From Cantharellus purpuraceus (lineage: Eukaryota; Basidiomycota; Agaricomycetes; Cantharellales; Hydnaceae), in assembly GCA_025174535.1 (NCBI GenBank), contig JALBUN010000047.1, positions 124,001 through 188,000 of the forward strand: DNA of 64,000 nt, in the 5' to 3' direction. Both the position numbers and the translations under genes were made by a program. Below the pieces are notes generated by a model. It made no database searches. It was not told the DNA's origin and was given only the letters and a program-made list of their open reading frames with translations. This document shows positions 1 to 12,059 of the stretch, piece after piece (position 1 is the first letter of the stretch; each line of letters opens with the position of its first letter).

Positions 1-833
1 GAGAGTAGGTCCTTTCATGCGGGAAAACGATTACATGCCCACATGACGAATTTTCAATTCTGGATCACATAATTTCTTTGACAATCCTTCCTGATCTTCG
101 TCCTAGAGTAACTAACCACCCGACGCTTTTTCTTGGGTAGCCTCACCAGGTTGTTTTCTCGTGCAAGCCGTGGATCATCTGTCCATACATAGACTTGATT
201 GGATGTCTTATCCCCAAGTCAAGGAACCCTTCTTTCCTTGGCTACTGACTGAAAGTTTGGCTATTGATTATAGGCTGTCACCAGGTAGGATTTCCAATGG
301 ATGGGTATATCCATTGATGAACCTGCCTTCGAACACCCCTTGCAAAGCCCTTGTCTCTGTTACCAATGGTAACCGAAACATTTCGCATTCCTGGCTATTT
401 AGTTGCACATCCTTCCTTCCCTAAGCGGTTCTGGCTACGGGGAAAACCAAGGGATGTCATCGTCATAAGGACCATAATTACACCGCTCGGCCGCTGCCTG
501 AGTCTGTTGGATTGTCCCATACATTGATAAGATACGCGACTCACACGCATTGGGGCGACAACCCCAGAAGCCATTGTTTCCTGAACGCTACAGCTGCACG
601 TCGACTTGGTCTGGGCATCCCTGGCAGAACGGATGCGTCGAATTGGCCTCTCGAATGCACTGACGCTTCCCTCCTGCTGATTTTATTGAAAACACAGGCG
701 TCTCGTGCGCAGATATGAGTTATTAGAAAAACACCTTCCAATTCTACCATCTATAAATCTATCTATATATAATACCAAGCTCGGTAAGCCAATGTCCCTT
801 CTGATACTCTGTCCATGATCCATGCAACTATAC
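1..833. other. Unassigned flank, no gene recognised
   Basis: I see no convincing coding region on either strand. The open frames are short (under 90 codons), lack recognisable motifs and overlap in several frames. The right part (about 720-833) is AT-rich and lies just past the 3' end of the indoleamine dioxygenase gene, so it probably holds that gene's transcript end. A partial gene running off the left edge cannot be excluded. Confidence 0.4.
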
Positions 834-2261
834 TCAAGTCAAAACCGCTGCAGCAGTCATATCCCTAACGCCCTTCAAAAATGGCACCAAGTCTGTACCG
901 CCTGTTCCACGTGCGACTGCTACATCCTTATCGTCGCTCTGCTCCACCAAATCAAATTGAGCCCGTCTTGCCGGATTGACAATGTATAAGGTTGCAATCC
1001 GAATATGGGCATCACGGAATCCTTTCAAGGCGACTACGGCAGTGTTATATGATTTTTTTAGGTTTTCACGGACTTCGCGTTCTTCCATCGACGCGGTTGT
1101 GTCATCAGCCGTTACGATGTACCGTAATGGACATGGGTTTGCTTTGAGATGACTGAGAAATTCACGGTGACGACGTGGCATGTACGATTGGATGCGTTCC
1201 AAGAATGGTAAGTCTTTCTCGGGACTACGGGCAGCAGATGGTGACGCAGGCATACTACTCCCCGCCACGTGCGAGTGAGAGAACCGATCGACACCGAGAA
1301 ATATGTCGAGAACGTGAATCATGGAGCTCTGTCCGGCACTCGGGCCGGCAAGCTCGGTGGGTTGCTTCAACCCTGCTGATGCCGTCCCATCGAAGATCCA
1401 GGGTCTGGAACTTTGGCCACGAAACCAGGGACGGATCTGCTCGTAAAACACCGCCGGGTCACAACCCTTGCGCACGCCATTCAGGATCGTAGTCATTGTG
1501 TCTATGACAACAGCGAGTTTGGAAAGACACTCCGAAATACGGCTCAAGGATGGAAGATCATTGACGAGTGTGTTGCCTTGCATTGACCGTATCAATGAGA
1601 GCGCCGATACCCCGAGGAGCTCTATACGCAAGGAGGTAAGGTAAAAATGCTCTTCATCTAAGGTTCCGGTGAATGTTGTCTGGATATGGAGATGAGAGGG
1701 ATCAATATATGACGTAAGTGGTGATTGAGGCGGACTGAGATTCCAATTATAGAGTACGTTGTCCGAGTAGGACAGGACCGGGGGGAGTGCAAGGCTTGCA
1801 CAAATTTGCAGAAGCGGAACCGAGAGGGGCCCAGGGATATGGATCTCTGCGCAAGGGGGAGGGGGTGGTTGGGTATGGACATAAAGGTGAAGGATGAATG
1901 TGAGCACATGATGGGCCCTTCGGAGCATGACTTCGGATCTCGTGAGATTATCCGTGCAGATAATTGGCATCTGGCAATCAACAGTGAGCTACCATTGATG
2001 GTATTGATGAAATATAACCACCTCGTCTATATCTCGCCTCCATGTCGCGGAATCCATCCGATCCTTCTCTGCCAAGTCATTCCTTTCACCCAATTTCAAT
2101 TGCAGGGCCGAGGCATTGTCGAGCGTTTGTTCCCAAACTTCATATTGAGGTGGTAACCGACTCAACGGCGGCTGGGGTGGCAAGAAGCCTGTTTTCACAT
2201 CGACATCGAAGTCGGGTCCGTCAAGCATATAGGTATCGTGCTCAACTCCATGGTGAGTCAT
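834..2261 (-). CDS. IDO: Indoleamine 2,3-dioxygenase (two exons)
   Basis: This is a heme dioxygenase that opens the indole ring of tryptophan to N-formylkynurenine, the first step of the kynurenine/NAD route; it is expected to be cytosolic. Exon 1 is 2022-2261 and exon 2 is 834-1970, giving 458 aa, in the fungal IDO size range. A 51-nt GT..AG intron (1971-2021) joins the exons in phase 0. The N-terminal part has FDVDVKTGFLPPQPPLSRLP, typical of the family. The C-terminal domain shows AGPSAGQSS, then YMPRRHREFLSHLK, then the proximal heme ligand His402 in GFRDAHIRIATLYIV, and finally GTGGTDLVPFLKGVRDMT near the end. The ATG at 2261 was chosen because homology begins soon after it; the frame stays open upstream to about 2420, so a longer N-terminus is possible. 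No disabling mutation is visible. Family assignment is firm; whether this paralogue is the main NAD-pathway enzyme is inference. Confidence 0.93.
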
Positions 2262-3216
2262 ACCTGAGAGTGATGTCAAATAATCGGGAGGCGTATGCGC
2301 GACGCTATCGATTCTTGTCCTGCGATGGCCTAGAACGTGGTGCAGATAGGTGCTGGAGAACCGAATGTTGCAAAGTTGTGTATTATATATCTGACGAAGC
2401 GCCTGAATAATTCTGCTCACCAGTCCGAGACACTGCTTACTAATGCTGCCATGATTAGATAACTACACTTCTCGATGAAACTCGCCGCCGAATACTTAGC
2501 CTCGAATATATAGCTTATTCTGTTGCGAATCAATCTTATAAATAGGAAATTGTAATTGATAGATTTCAGTCATTAATGTGCCATACAGTATTTTGGAGCT
2601 GTATGTTCTGAACAGTAATGTACAAAGCTGGTTAGCTGTTGCCATGTCAAGACGTATACGCAGGGCTCCACTTGCCGGAACATAAATTAATCTTGTTGAA
2701 CACTCTTTTCAAGCCCGACCATAGCACTGTCCCTCCTTCAGGCAACCTTTCCCCTTCTCATCCTTTTCTAACGTCAACTGGTAGAGCCCGTGTCCGTGAT
2801 ATGCTTTATACTATATTCATGCTGCCATGCGCGTGCGACACGGCACAAAAGACGCGATATGTTTGAGTGCTCTCTCAACGGCAGTGGCTCATACATAATT
2901 ATTGTGATTGGTCGGTACGGTCGGGCGACCGGACCGGTCTCAAGAATTCACTTTGCGTAAAATACAGACCGCTGTTGGTTAAAGTTTCACATGTGCAGCC
3001 ACCTGCGTTGTTCAATTGAGGTACAATTACCCACGGAGAGTCAGGAAAAGGGTGTGCTGCAGAGAAGTGTTAATTGACCGTCAGGTAGAAACAGAAGAAC
3101 GACTTAGCATGATCGTCCTTTCTAATGAAAAGTACTCCTTGACGAAGAAAAATACCAGGGGTTGGGGGCAGGGGAACAAGAAAGGGTTCGGGAATCGGGA
3201 GTAGGCAAAAGTCTGA
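2262..3216. other. Intergenic, no gene recognised
   Basis: This is AT-rich sequence upstream of the dioxygenase gene and probably contains its promoter. Open frames are under 80 codons and carry no recognisable domain. Nothing else is supported. Confidence 0.4.
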
Positions 3217-3482
3217 TAGTATTGCGGCCGGCCTGGCTAAGCCGAGAGCCGAGCCATTTGTTTGGAGTCGGCTTCTTTTTACCCGGCTTAACCCTCCAGC
3301 AAGGGCTGGGGGGAAAGCGCTCTGACATGTAAAATCGATTTATCCTCTAGTTTGACAATCACAGTACGCACTCATATTTAGGTTTTTAACTCGGCCAGTC
3401 CGGCCTCTTGGTCGTCAGATATTAAGCCGGTTGACAGGGACTTGGCTCGGCGCGGAGCCAAAACCGAGCCGCGGCAACACTA
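3217..3482. mobile_element. hAT-like MITE candidate
   Basis: This is a non-coding stretch of about 266 bp with imperfect terminal inverted repeats. The left end reads TAGTATTGCGGCCGGCC. The right end, read on the other strand, is TAGTGTTGCCGCGGCTCGG. Both ends run into clustered CCGAGCC/GGCTCGG motifs, and the middle contains more such motifs. TAGTGTTGCC-type ends are characteristic of hAT elements. The 8-bp flanks do not form a clean duplication (only the last three bases, TGA, agree), so the insertion is old or the borders are off by a few bases. Confidence 0.5.
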
Positions 3483-4389
3483 CTCGGTGATGTAGGTGCA
3501 ACAGTTTGATAATGTAGTGATGAAATAACCGAGCGGCTGTGCAGAATGAAAGAGTAGTAAGCGTCCTCAAATGCTTAGAACATCAACGGCCAAATGTTCT
3601 CTGCTGAGCACCCCCTAACTGATTGCCATAACTAGGAGAGCAAAATAGGAGAATGAAATGTGAAAGATTCTTCCAACATTTTACTCCATAGCAGTTTGCC
3701 TAACAGCTAGATCTAGAAAACTAAGTGAATCATGGTAAATAGAATGTCTTCCGACAGCGCCTCGTCGTGTCAATTATGCATCTACAGTGAATCTTTGAAG
3801 TTGACATGATTGAGCAGGCGGTAGTTTTCTGAAAAAAACCATTGATGGCTATTGGGAGAATAAACTCAATAGCTTCGCACACAATTGATGAATTACTACG
3901 AATGTCATAAACGCTGAAACTCATCTTTTCACTCAGGGGTGTGTTTGGGATCCCCTCACTTGTGGTGTTAGGTCACTCGCAGCCCGCCAGAAGAGGAATA
4001 TAAAGAGAGCAGATCCCGCGACAGTCCACCACGAGGTGAGCAGCAGAAAATGCATGTCAATGTTCACAAATTAGATGATATCCGTATCCGAGTACCATCG
4101 AGTAGACGACCCCGCGAAAGAAGCTCAACCATCCCCTGTAGGCCATTGTATTCCCCCATCTCTAAACCTTTGACAAATGCAAAAAATCAATGTTGACCAT
4201 GCCAATAGCCATACACGTGTAGGGACGAAAGTGGTCTTAGGAGAGCGACGGACCAAGTGTTTTTAACGATAAATCGCGCCAAATTTCATAAGGCATTATA
4301 GGTAGCCCGCCGCCGAGAAGGATATGATATCACTCACGAAAGATTGTCACCATACAGGTCATCAGGCGATTGAGTGTACATCAACCCTC
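3483..4389. other. Intergenic, no gene recognised
   Basis: The sequence is mixed AT-rich and has no frame longer than about 65 codons. The short frame at 3730-3924 (-) shows no motif. No repeat was identified apart from the element to its left. Confidence 0.35.
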
Positions 4390-4735
4390 AAGGGGTAACG
4401 GCGGGAACAGGAAATAACCATGTGTGGTTGGGATCGAAGGTATCTTTGCGTGAACGAACGTACCATAACTTTCAATATCCATTCAAGTCTTGAATGTTTC
4501 ACCGATTTCGGAGAACTGCTCGAGAGTATATAGCTGCTTATCATCCAATGGTCCATAAATGAGATACTTTGTTATGGTTCCCAGGCATCTGCCACGTCCT
4601 AAGGAGTCAAGTGTGCGTTGACGAATAAATGGATTGCCTTCAGTAAGCTTCATTGAAGAACGCCCTGGTTAATGGTCGGGATACCATTAGGATTGTATTT
4701 GTACAAACACCCCATTACCGCAAAGTAAATGGAAT
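4390..4735 (-). pseudogene. Coding-like relic of unknown family
   Basis: Reading the minus strand in different frames gives stretches that look like real protein: KYNPNGIPTINQGVLQ near 4700, then EGNPFIRQRTLDSLGRGRC and YGPLDDKQLYTLEQFSEIGE near 4500-4650, and IPTTHGYFLFPPLPLEG near 4390-4440. Frame changes and stops separate them; some could be short introns, others frameshifts. It lies just downstream of the ankyrin-type gene on the same strand. I do not recognise the family and infer a decayed gene fragment. Confidence 0.3.
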
Positions 4736-4950
4736 CTTAATTATTAGTCCACAGTGCATCCCACTTGCCGCGTACGACGAAAATTTCCGAAACTTGTGGC
4801 GCCGGGACGAGTAGCCAGCAAAATAATAGAATGGCCTTCTCTGACCAGAACGAAAGAAAGTGTGAATTGAGCTGAGTTGACCATCACCGTCAATGAATAT
4901 GGCTAAGGCAGCGAAAGTCAATCTTGAAGCGCACGGAAGGTAGGTTGCTG

Positions 4951-5891
4951 TCAGCTGGTCGAAAGGCATCTGCAACCCAAATATAAACAATCAGTTTCGA
5001 CAATTCAAATGGAGTACTGACCGAACTGCTTTCAAGGTCTTCATATTTGGAATGCACCGCTTTTCCTCCATAAAATACCGAACGATATCCCTCGCATCAC
5101 ATCTAACCGCCATATCAAGCAAGAAAGGCTCCACCACAATCCTATCCAACATTCGTCTTTTCTTTGCACCCGGCGCAGGATCCAGCTCATACTCGATTAA
5201 CATCTTCACGAGCCTCAGGTCCTTCTTGCCTATTGCCACCTTGACTGCCAAACATTCTCGTTGTCCAGGGTCTGCTCCATGATCCAGTAAAAACCGCACG
5301 AGAGGGATAAATCGAGCATGCACAGCGCGCACGAGTGGATACCCATTATGGGAATTTGCAATAGGTTTGGGAAAATCAAATTCCATCCCTTTCTCCCACA
5401 ATAACCGCAGCAGTGGAAGAGGATCGGAATTCTCATCCAGTGGCGCATCGGACTCGCTGAGAGAACGAAAAAGACGCTTTGGAACCTCGGGGGCATGCCA
5501 GGCGCTGACATGTTTATATAGAATATTTGACCGAGAGAGGATGCGACGTATTGCCTTCAACACGGATATGGTGCTGATAGGATATCGCAGTGCATCCGAC
5601 AGCGTGGATGAAATCATGAGTGTTGGCTCGGTCCCATTATGCGGCATGAAAACACTTGGGGGATGCCGACCCAGTATGTAGTGTGCATGAATGAACGGTG
5701 GGAACGATTTGACGGCGCTGTGGATGTATTTACAAGTTCGAGGGAAGGCCGGAGACAAGGCGAATAGATAGATTTCTTCTATGAGCTGACAATGGTATGA
5801 GACCATACATCACCACCCTGATAGAAAAATTTACCTCTACTGGCAAGTCAGTCAATGTTCTAAGTAAACGGGGGCCACTTCTGTTTGCCAT
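4951..5891 (-). CDS. F-box-like / ankyrin-repeat protein
   Basis: I model three exons: 5835-5891, 5022-5785 and 4951-4969, giving 279 aa. The introns are 49 and 52 nt. The first exon supplies TDLPVE, which runs straight into LIEEIYLFALSPAFPRTCKY. Together these resemble the LP..L..EI start of basidiomycete F-box-like domains. Residues about 150-260 contain ankyrin-like units such as LVRAVHARFIPLVRFLLDHG followed by ADPGQ, and KKDLRLVKMLIEYELDP. Ankyrin repeats bind other proteins; an F-box partner would suggest a ubiquitin-ligase adaptor, but that role is inference. If the last intron is not removed, the same frame runs to 4991 and gives 283 aa. The gene appears intact; its function is unknown. 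Confidence 0.65.
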
Positions 5892-6102
5892 GCAGGAGCA
5901 CACAGCCGGCTGTCAAGCACCTTTATAACTCCGCTAGTGGTGACGTGTCAGCGCGTTGGCGTGTTTGTATCTTCTCTTAGCGGCTGTTTCATGAGCAATT
6001 TAACTCCTATAATGCTTAGTACATTACATTAAGGCATCCCAATTATACATAGGTTTCAAGGCTCGTTTCTGATGCATTCGTATATCATGATGCCGGTCAT
6101 AA

Positions 6103-8295
6103 TCATAATTGCTTTTCTGCATCAAAACTTCCTTTCTCGTTATGTTGCCGAGGCGAGGATTCTACCTCTGTAACATGATTTCCCTGCTTTGCAAGGACGT
6201 CACCGACATCCACCTCATCCCCGAAGACCGCTGCCATTTCTTCCAAACTTTTGCCTGAAGTATACGTTGGCCAAAGAACGTGTAAAGTTCGAATTGTGAA
6301 ACTGCGCTTACCTTTGGTTTCAGGGAAGAAGAATGCTATTACGAGGAAGTCGACCAAGTTGAGGGCTATAAATAAAATATAGTACTTCCATGAACTGTTT
6401 TGCATGGCGACAGGGGAAGCCTGGGAGAACAAAACATTCATCAACCAATTCGTGCATGTAGCCGCTGATGTGCCAATGGCTCGTGTCCTTGTAGGGAAAA
6501 CCTAAGAAGGAGTGTCAAACAACATAAGAAGAAGCGTTATGCGAATTGGCTAGGTACCTCTGATGCTAAGACCCAACTAACAGGGCCAAAGCTCACGGAG
6601 AAGAAAGCGCTCATGAGGAAAATCATTGCGATTCCACCCTTCTGTGCAGCGAGATTTGGCGTTCCTATGTTCCCCAGATTCCGAATTGGTTGGGGAAGTC
6701 TTATATGGAGAGATGAACTTACCAACTCCCGGAGGGAATGAGGCGACAATAGCACTTAGAATGGAAAAGAGGATTACAAATGAGCCCGCGCCAAACATGA
6801 GGGGGCGTCGTCGTCCAACAGAGTCGAGAGCAAAAACTATGAAACTTGATACGCAAGAATGACAAATTGATGCAAAGACAGATATAATAAGACGGCGCAC
6901 AAGAAGTTCACGATGGGCCCGATAGCGCCGTAAATGCCTTGCACGAGCAGGACCTGATTCGACGCTAATCCAAGTGCCGTGTACATCTGCGGGCCAAAGT
7001 AGTTGATCACTGCGGATATTTTAGAAGATTGTAGCATGCAGAAGAAATTCCGGCGAGGGACTAACCGTTTATCCCAGTAAACTGCCCCATCATCTGGACT
7101 CCGCATGCAACAAGTGTTCTCTTCAGCATTGCGGGTGTCGACCAAAGATCACTGATTCTCCTGCTACGAACGAGCTTTTCTGCGTGGATCGTGTCACGCA
7201 TTTCAGCGAATTCCCGCTCGGCCAGTTCAGTTACAGATGTGCCAACTCCGTCCGTTTCCCAGGATGAAGAGTGAAGGTAGCGAACCACGGCGTGAGCCTC
7301 TTCATCACGGCCCTGTTCAAGGAGCCAGCGCTACGAATAACAAGTAGCAATCAGAGTGAACTCAGAACATCAACTACATATGTAGACTTACAGGACTATA
7401 CGGTAAGAACTGTATTCCAACCAAGAGAAGAAACGCAGGAACTATCTGTGATTAAATAGACAACAAATTTGTGCGTGTTCTTTCACGTCAAGGACGGACT
7501 CACTTGCAGTGCCAGAGGGAGTCTCCACTGTGTGTCATTTTTGAAGAATTGACAACCGTATCCCACCTGAGGGGCATCCTCAGATGTGTATGTTTTATAA
7601 TGATAGGTGACGCACCCAATTCGCAGTGATAAACCCAAAACCTATCATTTGCTGCGCCAGACCAACAATGAAGCCACGGATTTTCGGTGGCGCTATCTCC
7701 GTCTACACCAAACGAGGTCAACAAACATAACCTACCAGACCCTTGCTCGTGCTCACATTATACAATGGAACAACCATTGACAGGATTCCAATAGCCACAC
7801 CGGCAACAATGCGACCGATTAACAGACAAGTAACATTTGGTGCCCCAGCTTGCATCGCACATCCCCATAGTGCCCAAATACATCCTGCCTGAATAGTACG
7901 TTTTCGACCGAATCTGTCACTAGCCCTACATGCTAAAGCTGAGGGCAGGTGTATAGGCGCAGAAGGTGCATTCTATTACCACCCGGCACCGAGTGCACCG
8001 AAAAAACAACCGCCAGTAAAAGTGGAAACCACCGCTCCCGTCAAAGCTTTTGACGGATTGTGAAAATGTGCGTTGAATCTGTCGTATGTCAACACCGAGG
8101 ATATGATCCCACTGATGAGGTTTCTAGAGGATCAGCGAGACCATGGTGCAGAATGGATAATTACAAACCTGTCATAGCTGCATCACAGATTCAAGTCAGG
8201 TCGTCCGTCAGGAGAAAGAAGTGTAACACAAACCCGAAGAGAAAGCTACCGAGCGCGGCAAACACAGCTGCGAAAATATTGAACGCTTTCCCCAT
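6103..8295 (-). CDS. MFS sugar transporter (13 exons)
   Basis: This is a plasma-membrane hexose-type permease of the major facilitator superfamily. The exons are 8234-8295, 8169-8177, 7980-8123, 7757-7925, 7616-7702, 7504-7566, 7392-7445, 7066-7330, 6901-7009, 6723-6844, 6558-6664, 6312-6501 and 6103-6254. They sum to 1533 nt, an open frame of 510 aa, the usual length for the family. Introns are 45-61 nt. Family signatures appear in order: LFGYD after TM1, GAGWASDRFGRKRTI in loop 2-3, GRIVAGVAIGILS, PLYNTEIAPPKIRG, YSPRWLLEQGRDEEA, QFTGINVINYFGP in TM7, DSVGRRRPL, PVSWVLASEVFPTRTRAIG in loop 10-11, and PETKGKSLEEM at the end of TM12. The second exon is only 9 nt. The substrate cannot be read from sequence. 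No disabling change is visible. Confidence 0.9.
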
Positions 8296-8780
8296 GCTTG
8301 CTGGATGACTTTCAATACCCCGGCCCTGCGTTACGTTGGGAATAAGAGTGTCTCCGTTCAGGCTGACCTATTTCCTGATTGCTGAAGATAAACAGCTGTG
8401 CCACACCACAGGACATTTCTACGGCGAATTGTCGCTTAAAACCCAAGGTCAGGTGCAGGGCCACGGCGGTCCGTCCTACATATCTTACAGTTGAGGACGG
8501 TCAGTATCAATCAGTTTTTGCCTACTTAAGCGACCGGGCCGGGAATTGACCCTTCCGACTCTGGCAAGGATCTCCTTTTTAGTACCTGTGCCGTGGGGTA
8601 GCCTGAGGTCGCTGTACGAAGACATACGATGGGTTGCGGTTCCGCCGCTGCCCAGCCTGTAAACTGGCACTTTCACATAACCATCATCCATCTGGGTCTT
8701 GAAAGTCATTGCAGAATCGATTTTGTTACATGTTTTGCTTTGCAATGGTACCGGAAAATGACTGTGCGCTGAGACGGTGT

Positions 8781-9155
8781 CACCACATGACCTCGAACAG
8801 TCTAAAGGATTGAGCCATGAATGCTATGATGGCCTCATTTGGGTGCACGTCGACGTTTATGCGTAAGGCACATTTTTTTTATAGTTTGGAAAACTTTTGA
8901 AGTTAAAAACCTCCATGCTCTCAGGTCGTCAGCTCAAGTCGATCAATTCTACCCCGTGTGCACTCACCATGACTGACATTTCCACCGCCTGACCTCGGGC
9001 AGTCCAAAATTTGGGCAATGTATAATATAAAGGTCTCGATTGTGTATTTTGACGTTTTTTTTTTGTAAGGCACAGTTTTGATGTAGTTCAGAAGCTGTTG
9101 AAGAAAAAAATTTCCGTGCTCTCAGTTTGTCAGCCTAGACCGATCAACTCTACCA
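8781..9155. repeat. Imperfect direct duplication, 201-bp spacing
   Basis: Two diverged copies lie at about 8781-8955 and 8982-9155. Three landmarks keep the same 201-bp offset: GACCTCG..CAGTCC, the GTAAGGCACA T-rich block, and GATCAA(T/C)TCTACC. Both copies have a poly-T run in the middle and a CTCTCAG..GTCAGC block near the end. No coding frame is shared. The repeat could be a duplicated non-coding RNA or a small decayed element. Confidence 0.5.
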
Positions 9156-12053
9156 CGTGGCCACTACCCGCCCGTTTTTCGTTGCTCTTGACGTTATTCT
9201 TGACACCAAGGGTAAGGTACCTTCCACGTGGATGCTTACCATCTCTTGCTTTGTATTGCTGTTGTCGTCCCTGTCGATCCCCTGGCCAGATCGTCTATGG
9301 ATGTATTTCCCGCCTTTTAATGCTGTCTCTATAGCGAAACGCAAAGCAGCGTGATATCTTCACCATTGCCAAATTCTTAGGAGACGCTATCCTTGTATGT
9401 TGAGATTCTATCCAAAAACAATGCTTATCCTTCATACCCACTATGATTGATCTCAACACCTGTGAGGACAAGATATTCGTTATATCACCAATATCTTGTG
9501 TGATGTGGGGAAGACCGGTAGACCCAGCATGCTTTATGTGAATCGGGAGACCACAAACCGAGTCAAATCCACTTTTAGCGTTGTGTTGCCATTGAAGGAT
9601 CTACCGCTTGTCCCGGGGTCCACAGATACGACGTGCGTTAAATGTGATTCGCAACCGTTCCTGGATGGGGGAGGCTGCCAAGGTAAAACAAGTGATACTG
9701 CACACCGCTCCGCTTTATCCCATAATGCCACCCTATCACACGAGGCTGTTTGGCGCACCTGAGCAGGAAACCACCTGCAAAGCAGCGCTCTCACGCCGTT
9801 CTCGCCACGCAGGATGTTGAACCGTGAGCATTCGAAGGCTGCTGCAGCAAAAAAACAACACCATGAAATCCAAAAGTTGCCGGCCTAGTCGCATTCTCGA
9901 AAATACCAAACCTTCAACAGCCCAAACCCCGGAACTAGATCATATGACGATCTCAGTGCGCGAGAAGGGTGGCCATTTGATTAGACAATTGAATGAGAAT
10001 CAATGCTACGATGATCGGCAGGGCTGCAGAGCTAAGAGGGTTTGAGAAACCTAGTAAGCTTGTCAGTGGGTCATTCACCGCAACCGATACCGCTTTTGCA
10101 CCCGAGTCCACTAAATCCTACAACCGAAATACATACCGGGCTCGGTGCGGAAGGGGCAAGAGAGGGACGCACGGTGACCCTGAAATAGGATTCGAATTCC
10201 CCTGCGAAAAACGGGGTGGGTTTAGCGGTATGTAGTGCGTGTCGGTGTCGGTGTCGGTGGCGGTGGCAGTGTCTAGTGCATGGCTGGGAGGGGGGGGGAA
10301 GAGGTCCAAGCTGTCAATGCAGCGATATGCGCCCATTTTTGAAGCGACACAAGTGGGACGGCTTCAGCCTCTCTTTGAGATCAAAGCGTTGTATGGCATT
10401 ACACACACTTGAAATGTCGATTCGACAGCTATGGATGGGCGACGTTGACAGTCACGGTAATAAAGCCCCGACACTGTACATGGTGTCGAACCGGACCCGG
10501 GCCCCGCTCCTTCCCTTACAGCGTGTAGGGTGTGCGCACGAGGCCGGTCCAGGAGGCGTGGGTAGCTAGCCAGGCGCAGGGAGAGTGTCATTGCAATCTC
10601 TTTGAACTCGGGACTCGGACTTGGAGCGTCGTAGTGGCAAGAGGAATGTTTATTTTTATTTTTATTTTTATTTTTTTCTTTTCTACCAGTCCCCAGCTCG
10701 GGGGTGTTGGAATACCGTAGCTAGTGCACTTTGAACCCGGCCTCGCGCGCGATGCATCAAATAAGGCTTCTGGCCTGACTGGGTATACGGCTAATTCGAG
10801 ATCTGCCGCTGGATAAGCGACTTGAGTTTGTCACGGTAGATGAAGATGCAGATGCCAGATGATAGATGGTCGATGATCGACGCGACGGATGAATGGGTGT
10901 TTCCTATAGAGAGGAAATCTTTGTGAGGGGCTGGAGCATTCCAAACTAACAGCGCGTCGACGGTCTTCGAAATCCCCACCGTGAGCTACCGTGGCCAGTA
11001 CGGTGCAATGGTTCTGTGGGATCTGCCATGAATTATTAATATCTCATGACACGCCCGTGCCTGTTGATTTCGAAATGCAGCGAGCGCAGGTCGGATAGAT
11101 AGACAGATATATATACGACTACAATGGGGAATGGGGGAAGAAGATATTTGAAAGATGCAATGCAAACTGAACTGAGCAAGGCCTATGGGCGTGACAAAAG
11201 GTGGAGCCCCCATCATCACCGTGGGCGCAGTACAGCAGCTTCTGCATGCCGAAAGATCCCGCAAGGTAGGCGGCACACATGTGCTCATGTCACTGCTGCG
11301 CAACCCAGGTTTGGCATCATATTCTGAATTCAGTAACGAGCTTCCGAACACAGTGTGGATAACACCCAATGACAGACCAAGAGCGTTCATCAGAAGACAT
11401 ATATGTGGTGGTTAAGAAATGCAGGCGAAGCTTCGTTTTTCTGTCCCCATCCCATATAATGAGGCGGACTCGGGCTGAGATTCTGCTCTTTGCCTGTCTT
11501 GCATCGCGCGTTGCTCCGAGCGTTCCATCCGACCTCGCCACCCGAACTAGGAACCCGAACTGGAATCCACACGCACTCTCCGACGTACGAACGAGGCACA
11601 GGATCACTGCAATGCAAGGATCGTATCCACCACAAAGATGAATGGTAGCCATGCCATATCGACCATCTACAAGCCCTGGGAGTGACCGCGCTCCACTGGC
11701 CTGAGGGGGGAGTGGGACATACGGGGAGCCAGGCGGTGGCCAACGTGCCTCGATGGGTGGGTGTGTCTGTTCCCCGTATGGATCCCAGAGCCTCTTGGCA
11801 TCGACAAATGCGTCCTGGTCGATGAGCAGACGTCAAAGCCGCGGTCATGTGGCCCATCCACAGGCGCTGTCCAAGCCCATTCCTCAAGGCCTCAAGCTCG
11901 AGCCCCATACCTCAGGCCCGCCCGTTCTGGGGGAGCGCAGTGACTTTCCAACCCTGCGTCCCACCCAAAGTCGCCGGTCAACCGGGGGAGGAGCCACCTG
12001 TGGTGAGCAGCAGGGCGTCGACAGCAGTACCCCTGTGGACGCCCGCACGTCAC

Positions 12054-12059
12054 CACGTG
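12054..12059. promoter_or_regulatory. CACGTG E-box upstream of the sterol desaturase
   Basis: A palindromic CACGTG core, in the context TCACCACGTGATGT, lies about 175 bp before the desaturase ATG. Read on the other strand it is ATCACGTG. E-boxes of this form are bound by bHLH factors, including fungal SREBP and Cbf1-type proteins, and sterol genes are classical SREBP targets. The assignment is inferred from motif and position only. Confidence 0.35.

Noticed and set aside
2262..2420. N-terminal extension of the dioxygenase to about 2420
   Set aside because: The frame is open, but family similarity starts after the ATG at 2261. The extra residues look like untranslated leader; kept only as an alternative.
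8485..8745. 86-codon minus-strand frame upstream of the sugar transporter
   Set aside because: No motif, no splice-consistent extension, and transporter homology starts at the ATG at 8295.
9496..10235. Overlapping 70-88 codon frames on both strands
   Set aside because: They overlap in several frames and show no recognisable protein pattern or intron signals.
11390..11908. 172-codon minus-strand frame
   Set aside because: It is overlapped by plus-strand frames of similar length in GC-rich DNA. The translation (rich in Trp, Arg, Ser, His) shows no domain. It may be chance; not annotated as a gene.
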